A DNA stretch of 35,782 bases, taken from positions 1 to 35,782 of the forward strand of contig NZ_BMPJ01000021.1 in NCBI RefSeq assembly GCF_014647535.1. Direction: 5' to 3'. The notes beneath the pieces were generated by a model. It ran no database searches. It saw only the letters and a program-made list of their open reading frames with translations, and had not been told where the DNA came from. Positions within the stretch are counted from its first letter, which is position 1, and every line of letters starts with the position of its first letter. The stretch comes from Thermus composti. Lineage in GTDB: Bacteria; Deinococcota; Deinococci; Deinococcales; Thermaceae. The translations under genes were made by a program, and so were the position numbers. Shown one piece after another: positions 1 to 8,763 of this stretch.

Positions 1-35
1 TTTACCCAAGCCCCCTTCTTTATTGGCGTGTCAAT

Positions 36-55
36 GGATATGCGGGTGAATATCC
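36..55. other. Inverted repeat near the left edge
   Basis: GGATAT and ATATCC arms are separated by 8 nt. They lie in the 81-nt gene-free stretch between the window edge and the end of the Usp gene. A TTGACA hexamer on the minus strand (30-35) sits beside it, but I found no matching -10 box. It could be an operator or an RNA stem for a gene beyond the left edge. I see nothing else in 1-81. Confidence 0.3.
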
Positions 56-81
56 GAAAGGGGGGTTAGGGGTTTATTATA

Positions 82-888
82 CTAGCGGACGCTCAAAACC
101 GGCCCCACCGCATGGCGGAGCACGTGCTCGGCGGTGCTTCCGAGGACCAAGCGGCGCACGGGCGCCCCGAGAGCCAAAAGGTCCGTGGGCGCCTGGAGGG
201 AGAGGAGATGCTCGGCGGGATCACCGGAAAAGGCCAAGGCCTCGGCCCGGATCCCCTGGTCCTCGAGGTAGGCCTTGGCCTCGAGGGCCCAGGCCGAGGC
301 TTGGACCGGGTCCTCGTGCACGCTCACCACCCGGACGGGAAGCCCCAAGGGCTTGGCCAAGGAAGCCAGGGTATGGAGGGCCCGGACGGCGCTCTCCGAG
401 GCGTTGTAGCCGAGAAGCGCCCCCTCCAACACCACCTCCTCCAGGGGGGCCACCAAAACGGGCACCGGGGAGGCCCGGAGCACCCGGTCCACGGTGCTCC
501 CAAGCCCGGTGAACTCTCCCCCGTGGGCCTCGCCGCTCCGCCCCATCACCAGGAGATCAGCGGCCCGGGCGTGCTCCAGGATGACCTGGTGGGGAAGGCC
601 AGACTCCAGGTGCACCTCCACGGGGATCCCCACCTCCTCGGCACCCTTCCGCACCCGTTCCAACACCGCTTCCCCCTTAAGCGTCAGGGCCTGGTCCAAA
701 GCCTCCCGGTAGGTGGGGATGGGAAGGGTCAAGGCCCCGAGGTCCAGAAGCTCGGGGGCGCGGATAAGCCGCTGGTCCTTGACGAAGAGAACGGAAAGCT
801 TGGCGGAGAGCTTATAGCAAAGCCACTCCGCCAATGCCTCGGCCCCCCGGGCCTGGGGGGAGCCGTCCGTGGCCAGAAGGATCCGCAT
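82..888 (-). CDS. Universal stress protein, tandem UspA domains
   Basis: This is a 268-aa cytoplasmic protein with two Usp folds in tandem. The first opens with the typical strand MRILLATDGS (residues 1-10). It ends with a nucleotide-binding-like loop near residues 115-135 (VMGRSG followed about 10 residues later by GST), as in ATP-binding Usp proteins. The second half (about 150-268) ends in a shorter version of the loop (LVLGSTAEHVL), so it may bind nucleotide poorly. Usp proteins act in stress tolerance through ATP/AMP binding; no specific partner is visible. The start is an ATG 9 nt after the stop of the upstream MFS gene, so the two are very likely co-transcribed. Family assignment is firm; exact role is unknown. 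Confidence 0.9.
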   Translation of the reverse strand: MRILLATDGSPQARGAEALAEWLCYKLSAKLSVLFVKDQRLIRAPELLDLGALTLPIPTYREALDQALTLKGEAVLERVRKGAEEVGIPVEVHLESGLPHQVILEHARAADLLVMGRSGEAHGGEFTGLGSTVDRVLRASPVPVLVAPLEEVVLEGALLGYNASESAVRALHTLASLAKPLGLPVRVVSVHEDPVQASAWALEAKAYLEDQGIRAEALAFSGDPAEHLLSLQAPTDLLALGAPVRRLVLGSTAEHVLRHAVGPVLSVR

Positions 889-897
889 GAGCCCATC

Positions 898-2031
898 TTA
901 ACCCGTCCCCAAGGCCCCCGCCCGCACCGCCCGGGCGAGCCCCCAGGCGGGAAGGATCAAGATCCCCAGGCCCAGAAGCACCGGCATCACCCCGAAAAGC
1001 TCAATGAAATGGCCAATGGGGGCGTAAAAGAGGCCAGCGAAGCCCCAGGTGAAGCCCATGAGAAGCCCCGAGACCGTGGCGGTCTGCCCAGGCTCCAGCT
1101 CCTGGGCCAAGGCCACGGCCACGGGAATGCCGGCGTTCATCAAAGCTCCCGTGATCGCCAAAAGCACCAGGTAGAAGGGGTGCTCCGGGGGAAAGAGGAG
1201 AAGGCTCAGGTAAAGGGGAAGCCCGAGGCTTAGGGTGCCCACCAGGACGCGCTTGCGCCCCAGGTGGTCCGAGAGGGTTCCTCCCAGGAACGTGCCCAGG
1301 GTGGCGGAAAGGCTATAGACGGAAAGGCTTAAGGCGGTGTAGGCGTCGGGAAGACCCTTCTGGGCGTACCAGTAGGGCAGGGTGGTGGAAAAGCTCATGA
1401 AGACCAGGCTCCTAAGGGTGGCCATGCCCCACAGCCGGGCGATATCCCCCCGGAAGACCCTAAGAAAATCCTTGAACCCTGCGGGCCTTCCCACCTTGCG
1501 CACGGGCGGGTAGCGGAGGAGGAGGAAAGCGGGAACCAAGGCCAAAGGAGTCAGCCAGACCAAGCCCCTAAGCCCCCAGGCCCCCGCGGCGAAGAGGGCC
1601 ACGATGGGCCCCAGGGAGAGCCCCAGGTACCCCGCTGAGCCGAAGAAGGAAAGCCAGAACCCCCGCCGGGCCGGGGGAGCCGCCTCCCCCACCAGGCTCG
1701 CCCCCGAGGCGTGGAAGAGGGCCGAGCCCAAGCCCGCCAGGGCCAAGACCCCGAGGAGGTACTCAAACCGGGGCCAAAGCCCCAAAGACCCCATACCCAA
1801 GGCCACCAGCACCGGCCCCAAGGCGGCGAGGAGCCTGCGGTCGGTTCGGTCGGCGATAAGGCCGGCGAAGGGCTGGAGAAGGCTTCCCGTGAGGGAGTAG
1901 ACGGAAACCAGAAGCCCCGCCGTGCCCAGGCCCACCCCGAAATGGGCCATGAGCTTGGGCAGGAGGGGCGTGAGGAAGTTGGAGAAGAGGTCGTTGACCG
2001 TGTGGAGCCAGGCGAGAAGAAGGGGCAGCAC
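898..2031 (-). CDS. MFS transporter, fosmidomycin-resistance (Fsr)-like
   Basis: The protein has 377 aa and is almost entirely hydrophobic, with about 12 predicted membrane segments. Three features match the Fsr branch of the major facilitator superfamily: an early H-x-x-N-D motif (residues 10-14), the loop GLIADRTDRR between helices 2 and 3, and an FHASGASL segment near residue 106. Members are drug/proton exporters, but the substrate here cannot be read from sequence. The start is GTG at 2031, preceded by AGGA 7 nt upstream. A TAGGAT box lies 6 nt before the start (2038-2043), so the transcript may be leaderless. An ATG seven bases upstream is in another frame. It is the first gene of a two-gene unit with the downstream Usp gene. 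Confidence 0.85.
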   Translation of the reverse strand: MLPLLLAWLHTVNDLFSNFLTPLLPKLMAHFGVGLGTAGLLVSVYSLTGSLLQPFAGLIADRTDRRLLAALGPVLVALGMGSLGLWPRFEYLLGVLALAGLGSALFHASGASLVGEAAPPARRGFWLSFFGSAGYLGLSLGPIVALFAAGAWGLRGLVWLTPLALVPAFLLLRYPPVRKVGRPAGFKDFLRVFRGDIARLWGMATLRSLVFMSFSTTLPYWYAQKGLPDAYTALSLSVYSLSATLGTFLGGTLSDHLGRKRVLVGTLSLGLPLYLSLLLFPPEHPFYLVLLAITGALMNAGIPVAVALAQELEPGQTATVSGLLMGFTWGFAGLFYAPIGHFIELFGVMPVLLGLGILILPAWGLARAVRAGALGTG

Positions 2032-2112
2032 CCCTCCATCCTAAACCTGCTTCTCACGGGGAGTGTGCTAAAATCCCTCCGTGCTTAGGGCTTTTCGGGG
2101 CCAAAAAAAATC

Positions 2113-2189
<77 letters not shown>

Positions 2190-2203
2190 ACTCAGCGGAC
2201 TAA

Positions 2204-2232
2204 ATCGTAGCACGGAACGAGGAGGCGGTCAA
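2204..2232 (-). promoter_or_regulatory. Promoter of tRNA-Arg
   Basis: On the minus strand TTGACC (2227-2232) and TACGAT (2204-2209) are spaced by exactly 17 nt, a near-consensus housekeeping promoter. Transcription would begin near 2197, about 8 nt before the mature tRNA. The -35 hexamer directly abuts the GTG start of the divergent foldase gene (2233) and the spacer contains that gene's Shine-Dalgarno sequence, so the two opposite units share these bases. Confidence 0.8.
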
Positions 2233-4035
2233 GTGTTCGGGATCAGCAAGCGTGTCATCACCATCCTTTTCGGCCTATTGGCGCTGGCCTTCGCCGTGGG
2301 GGCCATCCTCCTCTTCACCCCCCAAGCGGGGCAGCAGGCCCGGGGCAAACCCGTCCTCTGGGTGAACGGGAAGGCCCTTTACGAGCTAGACCTCCTGAGG
2401 CTCCAGGGGAACGATCCCCTCTACGCCGCAAACCCGCAAGGCCTTCTAAAGACCTTGGTGGACACCTACTTCCTGGAGCAGGTGATCCTCACCGAGGCCC
2501 TGAAGCAGGACGCCGCCCGGGTGCGGGTCTCCAGCGCCGAGGTGCGGCGGGAGGTGGAAAGAATCCGGGACCAGTTCGGACTCCGGGACAAGCAGGCCTA
2601 CGAGCAGTTCCTCAACCAAGTGGGCTACACCGACGCCCAGCTTCGGGCGGAGATCAAAACCCAGCTTCAGATTCAAAAGCGGCTGGAACAGATCCGCTCG
2701 GGCGCCAAACCCACCCCGGAGGAGGTGCGGTTCTACTTTGAGGTCCACCGGGACGACTACAAGACCGAGCCCCGGGTGCGGGCCCGCCAGATCGTGGTGG
2801 ACGATAAGGCCCTGGCCGAGGAGCTGGCCAAGCGGGCCCGGGCCGGGGAGGACTTCGCCGCCCTGGCCAGGGAGCACTCCAAGGTGGGGGCCGAGCAGGG
2901 CGGGGCCTTGGGAGCAAGCCCCGGGGAGAGCGAGCCCAAGCCCGTGACCCAGGTGGTCTTCCCCGAGGAGGTGGCCCAGGCGGTCTTCGCCCTGAAGGGA
3001 CCGGGCCTGGTGGGGCCCATAGCGGCGGGCGGGCGGTATTACCTGGTCCAGGTGGAAGCCTACCTCCCCGCCCAGGTGCCCACCTTTGAGGAGGTGAAGG
3101 ACCGGGTGGAGCAGGACGCCCAAAGGGCCAAGGGGAACGGGGTCCTCGAGGCCTACCTGGAAGAACTCCGCAAGAAGGCCCAGGTGCGCTTCGCCGAGGA
3201 CAACCCCTACACCTACAAAAACCCCGTGGTGGCCACGGTAAATGGCAAGGAAATCCTCCTCACCCAGGTCCTAAGCCCTGTTTTCTCCAATCAGCAGACC
3301 GCGGCCCTCCTCCAACAAGGGCTTGGGGAGCTGGCGGTTCAGTTCTTCCTCCCCCAGACCCTGGAAAGCCTCATAGACCGGGAACTGCTGGTGGAGGCGG
3401 CGCAGGCGAGTGGGAAACCCTTCATCGGCTCCAAGGAGGAGATCGCCCAGGCCTACCTGCGCTACATGACCCAGGACGTGGAGGCCACGGAGGAGGAGGC
3501 CCGGCGGTTCTACGCCGAAAACCCCGCCCTCTTCACCGACCCGGCAAGCGCCGAGGTCATTGGGGTGAACTTTAAGGAGGAGGCCGAGGCCAAGGCCTTC
3601 CGGGAGGCGGCCTTGCGGGCGGAGGACCTCGAGGCCCTGGCCAAGGCCCACGAAGGCACGGTGAACAACTACGGCACCGTGCACCCCAACCAGCTCCCCT
3701 CGGTCCTGGACCGGCTGGTCTTCAAGATCACCGCAACCTTCCCCAAAGGCCCCTTGGGCGAAGTGAGCGAGGTCATCCAGCAGGAGGACGGCACCTACAC
3801 GGTGCTCCTCATCAAAAACCGCAAGGCGGAGGAACTCAAGCCCTTCGCCCAGGTGGCCGAGGAGGCCCGTTCCGGGATCCTCTTCCGCAAACGCCAGGAA
3901 AAGGCCCAAGCCCTAATCCAGGAACTCCGCAGCAAGGCCCAGATAGAAAACCGCCTGAACCAAGTCCTGGCCGAGCTCACCCCCAAGGAAGCGCCCAGCC
4001 AGGAGCCCGCCCAGGAGACCCCCCAAAACCCTTAA
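2233..4035 (+). CDS. Membrane-anchored parvulin-type peptidyl-prolyl isomerase (SurA/PpiD-like)
   Basis: The protein has 600 aa. One N-terminal membrane segment (about residues 8-28) anchors it, with the bulk outside the membrane. Residues about 40-165 look like a SurA N-terminal chaperone domain (VNGKALYELDL, then LVDTYFLEQ). Residues about 178-275 are a PpiC rotamase domain (RARQIVVDD, ALAREHSKVGAEQGGALG). From about 330 a second SurA_N-like segment repeats (VNGKEILLTQ, LIDRELLVEAA). The tail is rich in Pro, Glu and Gln. PpiD/PrsA proteins help secreted proteins fold after translocation. The start is GTG, with GAGGAGG 7 nt upstream. It stands alone and ends in a strong terminator. Confidence 0.88.
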   Translation: MFGISKRVITILFGLLALAFAVGAILLFTPQAGQQARGKPVLWVNGKALYELDLLRLQGNDPLYAANPQGLLKTLVDTYFLEQVILTEALKQDAARVRVSSAEVRREVERIRDQFGLRDKQAYEQFLNQVGYTDAQLRAEIKTQLQIQKRLEQIRSGAKPTPEEVRFYFEVHRDDYKTEPRVRARQIVVDDKALAEELAKRARAGEDFAALAREHSKVGAEQGGALGASPGESEPKPVTQVVFPEEVAQAVFALKGPGLVGPIAAGGRYYLVQVEAYLPAQVPTFEEVKDRVEQDAQRAKGNGVLEAYLEELRKKAQVRFAEDNPYTYKNPVVATVNGKEILLTQVLSPVFSNQQTAALLQQGLGELAVQFFLPQTLESLIDRELLVEAAQASGKPFIGSKEEIAQAYLRYMTQDVEATEEEARRFYAENPALFTDPASAEVIGVNFKEEAEAKAFREAALRAEDLEALAKAHEGTVNNYGTVHPNQLPSVLDRLVFKITATFPKGPLGEVSEVIQQEDGTYTVLLIKNRKAEELKPFAQVAEEARSGILFRKRQEKAQALIQELRSKAQIENRLNQVLAELTPKEAPSQEPAQETPQNP

Positions 4036-4053
4036 GGCCCCTTCCCCCGCCGT

Positions 4054-4080
4054 AAGGGGGCCCCTTAGGGGCCCCCTTTT
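4054..4080 (+). terminator. Rho-independent terminator after the foldase gene
   Basis: A perfect 9-bp stem (GGGGGCCCC / GGGGCCCCC) has a TTA loop and is followed by TTTT; two flanking A residues can pair with the first T residues. It begins 18 nt after the stop codon. The T tract merges directly into the -10 box of the next gene. Confidence 0.85.
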
Positions 4081-4085
4081 AAGAT
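4080..4085 (+). promoter_or_regulatory. -10 box of pgm (leaderless start)
   Basis: TAAGAT lies 6 nt before the ATG at 4092, the spacing expected when transcription begins on the start codon. No good -35 is visible because that position is occupied by the upstream terminator stem. No Shine-Dalgarno is present. Confidence 0.55.
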
Positions 4086-4091
4086 GGGGAC

Positions 4092-5663
4092 ATGGATATC
4101 CCCAAACTCCTAACCCTTTACTACGAGGAGACCCCGGACCCCAAGGACCCCTTAAGGCGGGTGGCCTTCGGCACGAGCGGCCACCGGGGAAGCAGCCTCA
4201 AAGGCACCTTCACCGAGGCCCACGTCCTGGCCATCGCCCAGGCCATCGCCGACCTTAGGGCAGGCTTCGGGGCCACCGGGCCCCTTTTCCTGGCCAAGGA
4301 CACCCACGCCCTCTCCACCCCCGCCTGGGCCACGGCTCTTTCCGTCTTCGCCGCCAACGGGATAGAAGTCCGGGTGGAGGCGGACGGGGACTACACCCCC
4401 ACCCCCCTCGTCTCCCTGGCCATCCTGGAGCACAACGCCCGGCACGCTGCCAAGGCGGACGGGGTCCTCCTCACCCCAAGCCACAACCCCCCCGAGGACG
4501 GGGGGTTCAAGTACAACCCCCCCACCGGGGGCCCCGCCCCCACCGCCATCACCAAGGCCATAGAGGCCCGGGCCAACGCCCTCTTGGAAGAGGGCCTAAA
4601 AGGGGTGAAGCGCCTTCCCCTAAAGGAAGCGCTGAGGCGGGCCAGGCCTTTTGACTACGCCGGGCTTTACGTGGAAAGGGTGCGGGAGGCCGTGGACCTC
4701 GAGGCCATCCGGGAAAGCGGCCTGAAGCTCGGGGTAGACCCCTTGGGGGGAGCAAGCCTTAGGGTGTGGGAGCGCCTGGCGGAGGCCTACCGCCTCCACC
4801 TCGAGGTGGTGAACCCCACCTTAGACCCCACCTTCCGCTTCATGCCCAAAGACCACGACGGCAAGGTCCGCATGGACTGCTCCAGCCCCTACGCCATGGC
4901 GGGCCTCCTCGCCCTCAAGGACCGCTTTGACCTGGCCATCGGCAACGACCCCGACGCCGACCGCCACGGGATCGTGACCCCAAGGGGCCTCATGAACCCC
5001 AACCACTACCTGGCCGCCTGCGTCCACCACCTCTTCACCACCCGCGCCTGGCCCAAGGCCAAGGTGGGGAAGACCGCCGTGACCAGCGCCCTCCTGGACC
5101 GGGTGGCCCAGGCCTTAGGGCGGGAGGTCTACGAGACCCCGGTGGGCTTCAAGTACTTCGTGGAGGGGCTTTTGGAGGGTTGGCTTGGCTTTGGCGGGGA
5201 GGAAAGCGCCGGGGCAAGCTTCCTCCGCTTGGACGGGAGGCCCTTTACCACCGACAAGGACGGGATCCTCCTGGGCCTCCTCGCCGCCGAGATCCTGGCC
5301 AAGCGGGGCCAGGCCCCAGACGCCCTCTACGAGGCCCTGGCGGATGCCTTGGGCCGCCCCCACTACGCCCGCAAGGACCTGCCCATCCCCCCGGAGGCCA
5401 AGGCCCGCCTGGCCCAGCTCACCCCCGAGGACCTGCCCAAGACCCTGGCGGGGGAGCCCGTCCTCCAGGTCCTCACCCGCGCCCCCGGGAACGGGGAGCC
5501 TTTGGGCGGGGTCAAGGTGGTGGCGAAAAACACCTGGATCGCCCTAAGGCCAAGCGGCACCGAGGACATCGCCAAGGTCTACGCGGAAAGCTTCCTCGGG
5601 GAGGAGCACCTGGAAAGGGTCCTCGAGGAAGCCACCGCCCTCCTCCACAAGGCCCTCGCCTGA
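4092..5663 (+). CDS. pgm: Phosphoglucomutase (alpha-D-glucose type)
   Basis: This enzyme (523 aa) interconverts glucose 1-phosphate and glucose 6-phosphate, linking glycogen/trehalose and sugar nucleotides to glycolysis. The active-site serine loop is [11 protein letters not shown] (Ser near residue 129). The Mg-binding loop is DPDADRHG (about 286). The sugar-binding loop is GGEESAGA (about 369). The phosphate-binding loop is RPSGTED (about 487). Motif order and length fit the E. coli Pgm group (about 546 aa) better than PMM/PGM enzymes of about 450 aa. It sits tail to tail with a sugar ABC transporter, 11 nt apart, which fits a role in handling imported glucosides but is not proof of it. Confidence 0.93.
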   Translation: MDIPKLLTLYYEETPDPKDPLRRVAFGTSGHRGSSLKGTFTEAHVLAIAQAIADLRAGFGATGPLFLAKDTHALSTPAWATALSVFAANGIEVRVEADGDYTPTPLVSLAILEHNARHAAKADGVLLTPSHNPPEDGGFKYNPPTGGPAPTAITKAIEARANALLEEGLKGVKRLPLKEALRRARPFDYAGLYVERVREAVDLEAIRESGLKLGVDPLGGASLRVWERLAEAYRLHLEVVNPTLDPTFRFMPKDHDGKVRMDCSSPYAMAGLLALKDRFDLAIGNDPDADRHGIVTPRGLMNPNHYLAACVHHLFTTRAWPKAKVGKTAVTSALLDRVAQALGREVYETPVGFKYFVEGLLEGWLGFGGEESAGASFLRLDGRPFTTDKDGILLGLLAAEILAKRGQAPDALYEALADALGRPHYARKDLPIPPEAKARLAQLTPEDLPKTLAGEPVLQVLTRAPGNGEPLGGVKVVAKNTWIALRPSGTEDIAKVYAESFLGEEHLERVLEEATALLHKALA

Positions 5664-5674
5664 ACCCGCCCGGC

Positions 5675-6517
5675 TTAGCCCTTCACCGCCCCCGCGGTGA
5701 GGCCGGCGACGATCCTTTGCTGGAAGACGAGGACCAAGACCACCAGGGGCACCGTGACCACCACGCTGGCCGCCATGATGGAGCCCCAGGGGATCTCAAA
5801 GGGGGTGGCCCCGCCAAAGCTGGCGATGGCCGGGGGGACGGTCTTCACCGAGTCCCCCACGGTGAAGGTGAGGGCGAAGAGGTACTCGTTCCAGGCGGCG
5901 ATGAAGGCGAGAAGCCCCGTGGTGACGAGGCCTGGGCCCGTGAGGGGGAGCATCACCTTAAGAAGGGTCTGGAGGGGCGTGGCCCCGTCCACGTAGGCCG
6001 CCTCCTCCAGCTCCCTAGGAAGCCCCTTAAAGTAGCCCACCAAGACCCAGACGGTGAAGGGCAGGGTGAAGAGGAGATAGGTGAGGATGAGGCCCAGGTG
6101 GGTGTTGAAAAGCCCCGTCTGCCTAAGGAGCATGAAAAGCCCTCCCAAGACGGCGATCTGGGGGAACATGGTCATGGCCAAGACGATGTAGAGCACGGCG
6201 TTTTTGGGGGGAAAGGGAAGCCGCCCCAGAGCATAAGCGGCCAAGACCCCAAGGACCAGGGAAAGCAAGGTGGCCCCCCCAGCCACGAGGAGGGAGTTCA
6301 GGAGGTTGCGGCCGAAGTTGGCCCGGAGGAAAACGTTCTCGTAGTGCTCCAGGGTGAAAGGCACGGGAAGAAAACTGGGATCAGGGGAAAAGAGGGCGTT
6401 GGAAGGCTTGAAGCTGGAGATGACCGCCCAGTAAAAGGGAAAAACGCTGTAAACCACCACGAAGACCACGAGGAGGTAGAAGAAAAACCGGTTTAAGAAG
6501 CGCCAAAACCTCCTCAT
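5675..6517 (-). CDS. Sugar ABC transporter permease, MalG type
   Basis: The protein has 280 aa with six predicted membrane helices. The cytoplasmic EAA loop, where the ATPase docks, reads EEAAYVDGATPLQTLLKV. This is the inner-membrane half of a carbohydrate importer of the MalG/UgpE family (CUT1). Its ATG overlaps the stop of the partner permease by 4 nt (ATGA), indicating translational coupling. The product should pair with the 6514-7389 permease and take sugar from the 7441-8730 binding protein. No ATP-binding subunit is encoded nearby, so a shared MsmK/MalK-type ATPase must come from elsewhere. The sugar is not identifiable from this subunit. Confidence 0.92.
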   Translation of the reverse strand: MRRFWRFLNRFFFYLLVVFVVVYSVFPFYWAVISSFKPSNALFSPDPSFLPVPFTLEHYENVFLRANFGRNLLNSLLVAGGATLLSLVLGVLAAYALGRLPFPPKNAVLYIVLAMTMFPQIAVLGGLFMLLRQTGLFNTHLGLILTYLLFTLPFTVWVLVGYFKGLPRELEEAAYVDGATPLQTLLKVMLPLTGPGLVTTGLLAFIAAWNEYLFALTFTVGDSVKTVPPAIASFGGATPFEIPWGSIMAASVVVTVPLVVLVLVFQQRIVAGLTAGAVKG

Positions 6518-7389
6518 CGCAAGGCCTCCCTTCCCAGGGTGCGCATGTAGAAGACCACGAAGACGAAGATGAGGACCAGAATGGCCACGCTGATGGCTGA
6601 GCCGTAGCCCAGGTCTTGGAAGTCAATGAGGGTCTGGCGGTTGTAGACGGCCAGGGTACGGGTGGCGGGGTTGACCCCGCTCATGACGAAGATCACGTCA
6701 AAGACCCGGAGGGCGTCCAGGGTGCGGAAGATGAGGGCCACCACCAAGGCGGGGGTGAGGAGGGGCAGGGTGATGCTCCAGAACTGCTGCCACCTCGAGG
6801 CCCCGTCAATGCTCGCCGCCTCGTAAAGCTCCTCGGGGATGAGCTGGAGGCCTGCCAGGAGGAGGAGGGCCATAAAGGGGGTGGTCTTCCACACGTCCAC
6901 GGCGATAATGGAGGGCAAGAGGAGCTCAGGGCGCGCCAGGAAAGCGATCTTATGGGCGAAAAGCCCCAGCTTCACCCCCAGGACGTTGATGACCCCGTAG
7001 ACGTCGTGGAGCATCCACTGCCACATCTTGGCGGAGACCACCGTGGGGATGGCCCAGGGGATGAGGATGGCGGTGCGCACCAGACCCCGGCCCCGGAAGT
7101 TGGAATGGATGATGAGGGCGATGGCCAGGCCCAAAAGGGTCTCCAGGCTCACGGAGACCACGGTGAACGTGAGGGTGTTCCACAAGGCCTGGCGGAAATC
7201 GGGGTCTTGGAAGAGGAAGAGGTAGTTTTCCAACCCCACGAACTCCGGGGGCTCCACGAAGGCGATATCCGCCTTGAAGAAGGACCAGTAGAAGACCTGG
7301 GCCAAGGGGTAGCCCGCCACCAGGGCGACCACCAAAAGGGTGGGAAGGACCAGGATCCAGGCGAGGCGAACCTGTCTCAGGGTGAGCAT
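6514..7389 (-). CDS. Sugar ABC transporter permease, MalF type
   Basis: The protein has 291 aa and six predicted membrane helices. The first helix begins near residue 10 (LAWILVLPTLLVVALVAGY) and is followed by the characteristic periplasmic segment. The EAA loop is YEAASIDGASRWQQFW, with the expected G-A after D. It belongs to the MalF/UgpA family of CUT1 carbohydrate importers and forms the heterodimeric channel with the downstream MalG-type permease. It starts with ATG 51 nt after the binding-protein stop. I see no separate promoter in that gap, so the three genes form one minus-strand unit. Confidence 0.92.
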   Translation of the reverse strand: MLTLRQVRLAWILVLPTLLVVALVAGYPLAQVFYWSFFKADIAFVEPPEFVGLENYLFLFQDPDFRQALWNTLTFTVVSVSLETLLGLAIALIIHSNFRGRGLVRTAILIPWAIPTVVSAKMWQWMLHDVYGVINVLGVKLGLFAHKIAFLARPELLLPSIIAVDVWKTTPFMALLLLAGLQLIPEELYEAASIDGASRWQQFWSITLPLLTPALVVALIFRTLDALRVFDVIFVMSGVNPATRTLAVYNRQTLIDFQDLGYGSAISVAILVLIFVFVVFYMRTLGREALR

Positions 7390-7440
7390 GGCCTTAGGGT
7401 ACCCCGGGGAGGCTTGGGCCCCCCCGGGAAGCGCTTGAGG

Positions 7441-8730
7441 CTAGCGCAGGATGCGGCGGAGGCGGGCCTCGAGGTCCCGCACCGCCTGCTCGCCCTTCTT
7501 CTGCCCGGTGAGGACGCTATGCACCTCGGTCCAGATGGCCTCGGAGACCTGGTTGTACCGGCTTCCGGCCACATCGGAGGGACGGGAGACGGCGTTCTGG
7601 AAGACGGGGAGGAGGTCTTTGAACCAGGGGTTTTTGGCCAGGACGTCCCGGTCGGTGTAGAGGGCGGGCCGGGTGGGCAGGCGGGAGAGGCGGACGGCGT
7701 TGTCCTTCTGCACCTCGTAGGAGGCCAGGTACCTCACCAGATCCGCGGCCTCCCTGGGGTAGCGGCTGTAGGCGGAGACCATGAGCTGCCAGCCGCCCAG
7801 GGTGGCGGCGTTGGGGGCGTCGGCGGAAGCCTTGGGCAAAAGGGTCACGCCAAACTTGCCGCGGATGGGGCTTCTCTCCACCTGGCCCAGGGCGTAGGCG
7901 TAGGGCCAGTTGCGCATGAAGAGGGCGTTGCCCTGCTGCCAGACGTTCCTCGCCTCCTCCTCGGCGTAGCTGGTCACCCCCTGGGGGGCGATGGTGCCCA
8001 CCCAGCGGCGGGCGCGGTTCAGGGCTAGGGCGGCGTTGCCATTGTTCACGCTGATCCGGCCATCCGGCTCCACGAAGCGGCCGCCCTTGTGGGAATAGAC
8101 CCACTCCAAAGCGTCGCAGGTTAGGCCCTCGTAGGCCTTGCCCTGGAAGACGAAGCCCCAGAAGTCCCGGTTACCCGCCCGGCGCTCCCCCTCCATCACC
8201 TTCTGGGCCATCTGCTCCAGCTCGGACCAGGTCCTGGGCGGGTTCTGGTAGCCGTACTTTTGCAAAAGGTCCCGCCGGTAGTAGAGGATGCCGGCGTCGG
8301 TGAAGAAGGGGATGGAGGTGAGCTTGCCGCGGATGGTGTTGTTTTGAAGGATCCGGGGGAAGAACTCCTTGAGCTCGTCCTCGCTGAAGTACTGCTTGAG
8401 GTCGGCGGCGTGGGGGGCCACGATCCCCGGCCAGATGACGTCAATCATGTAGACGTCCACATCGGGGCTTCGGGCGGCCCAGTACTGCTGGTAAAGGGCC
8501 AGGCGGTCGTTGGTGTCGGCGGGGGAGTCAATGTACTCCACCCGGGTACCCGTCTTCTTGCCCCAGGCCTCCACCATCTCCTTCATCCAGCGGCCGCCCT
8601 CCCCCACGGCGGTGGAGTCTCCCGCCACCCGGATGACGGGGCCGGCCTGGGCCCGGACCACGCTGGGGCCCAGCACCAAGCTGGCGGCCAGGCCCACCCC
8701 TGCTTTCTTCAGAAACTCCCTGCGCCTCAT
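7441..8730 (-). CDS. Sugar-binding protein of ABC transporter (Tat-exported)
   Basis: This 429-aa solute-binding protein has a twin-arginine signal (RRREFLKK, hydrophobic stretch to about residue 25, then an A-Q-A cleavage site). The mature part has the CUT1 binding-protein layout. The stretch with [19 protein letters not shown] and WPG (about residues 77-101) and the GGWQLMVSA hinge (near 290) resemble trehalose/maltose/sucrose-binding proteins of the ThuE/TMBP group. An alpha-glucoside is therefore the best guess, not a certainty. A strong Shine-Dalgarno (AGGAGG) lies about 8 nt before the ATG. It is the first gene of the transporter unit and has a clear promoter with a candidate operator. 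Confidence 0.88.
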   Translation of the reverse strand: MRRREFLKKAGVGLAASLVLGPSVVRAQAGPVIRVAGDSTAVGEGGRWMKEMVEAWGKKTGTRVEYIDSPADTNDRLALYQQYWAARSPDVDVYMIDVIWPGIVAPHAADLKQYFSEDELKEFFPRILQNNTIRGKLTSIPFFTDAGILYYRRDLLQKYGYQNPPRTWSELEQMAQKVMEGERRAGNRDFWGFVFQGKAYEGLTCDALEWVYSHKGGRFVEPDGRISVNNGNAALALNRARRWVGTIAPQGVTSYAEEEARNVWQQGNALFMRNWPYAYALGQVERSPIRGKFGVTLLPKASADAPNAATLGGWQLMVSAYSRYPREAADLVRYLASYEVQKDNAVRLSRLPTRPALYTDRDVLAKNPWFKDLLPVFQNAVSRPSDVAGSRYNQVSEAIWTEVHSVLTGQKKGEQAVRDLEARLRRILR

Positions 8731-8743
8731 ACCTAAACCTCCT

Positions 8744-8759
8744 ATGGAAGCTTTTCCAT
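8744..8759. promoter_or_regulatory. Candidate operator for the sugar transporter operon
   Basis: A 6-4-6 inverted repeat, ATGGAA-GCTT-TTCCAT, overlaps the predicted transcription start of the binding-protein gene, about 8757. Its 14-bp core partly fits LacI/CcpA-type operators (TGnAAnCnnTnnCA-like). The position suggests repression in the absence of a sugar. No regulator gene is adjacent. Confidence 0.45.
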
Positions 8760-8763
8760 GGGC

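Noticed and set aside
30-35. TTGACA promoter on the minus strand at the left edge
   Set aside because: No -10 box lies 15-19 nt downstream on that strand before the window ends.
78-83. TATACT on the plus strand just after the Usp gene
   Set aside because: It would drive transcription against the Usp gene and has no -35. The bases overlap the Usp stop codon.
6616-8028. A 470-codon plus-strand open frame opposite the sugar permease and binding-protein genes
   Set aside because: It is the mirror of real genes: high GC removes stop codons on the other strand. The translated product is rich in Gly, His and Pro, with no motif, while the minus strand has clear ABC transporter proteins. The same holds for frames at 112-1233, 5180-6496, 13211-14596, 18951-19853, 32752-33882 and 34118-35533.
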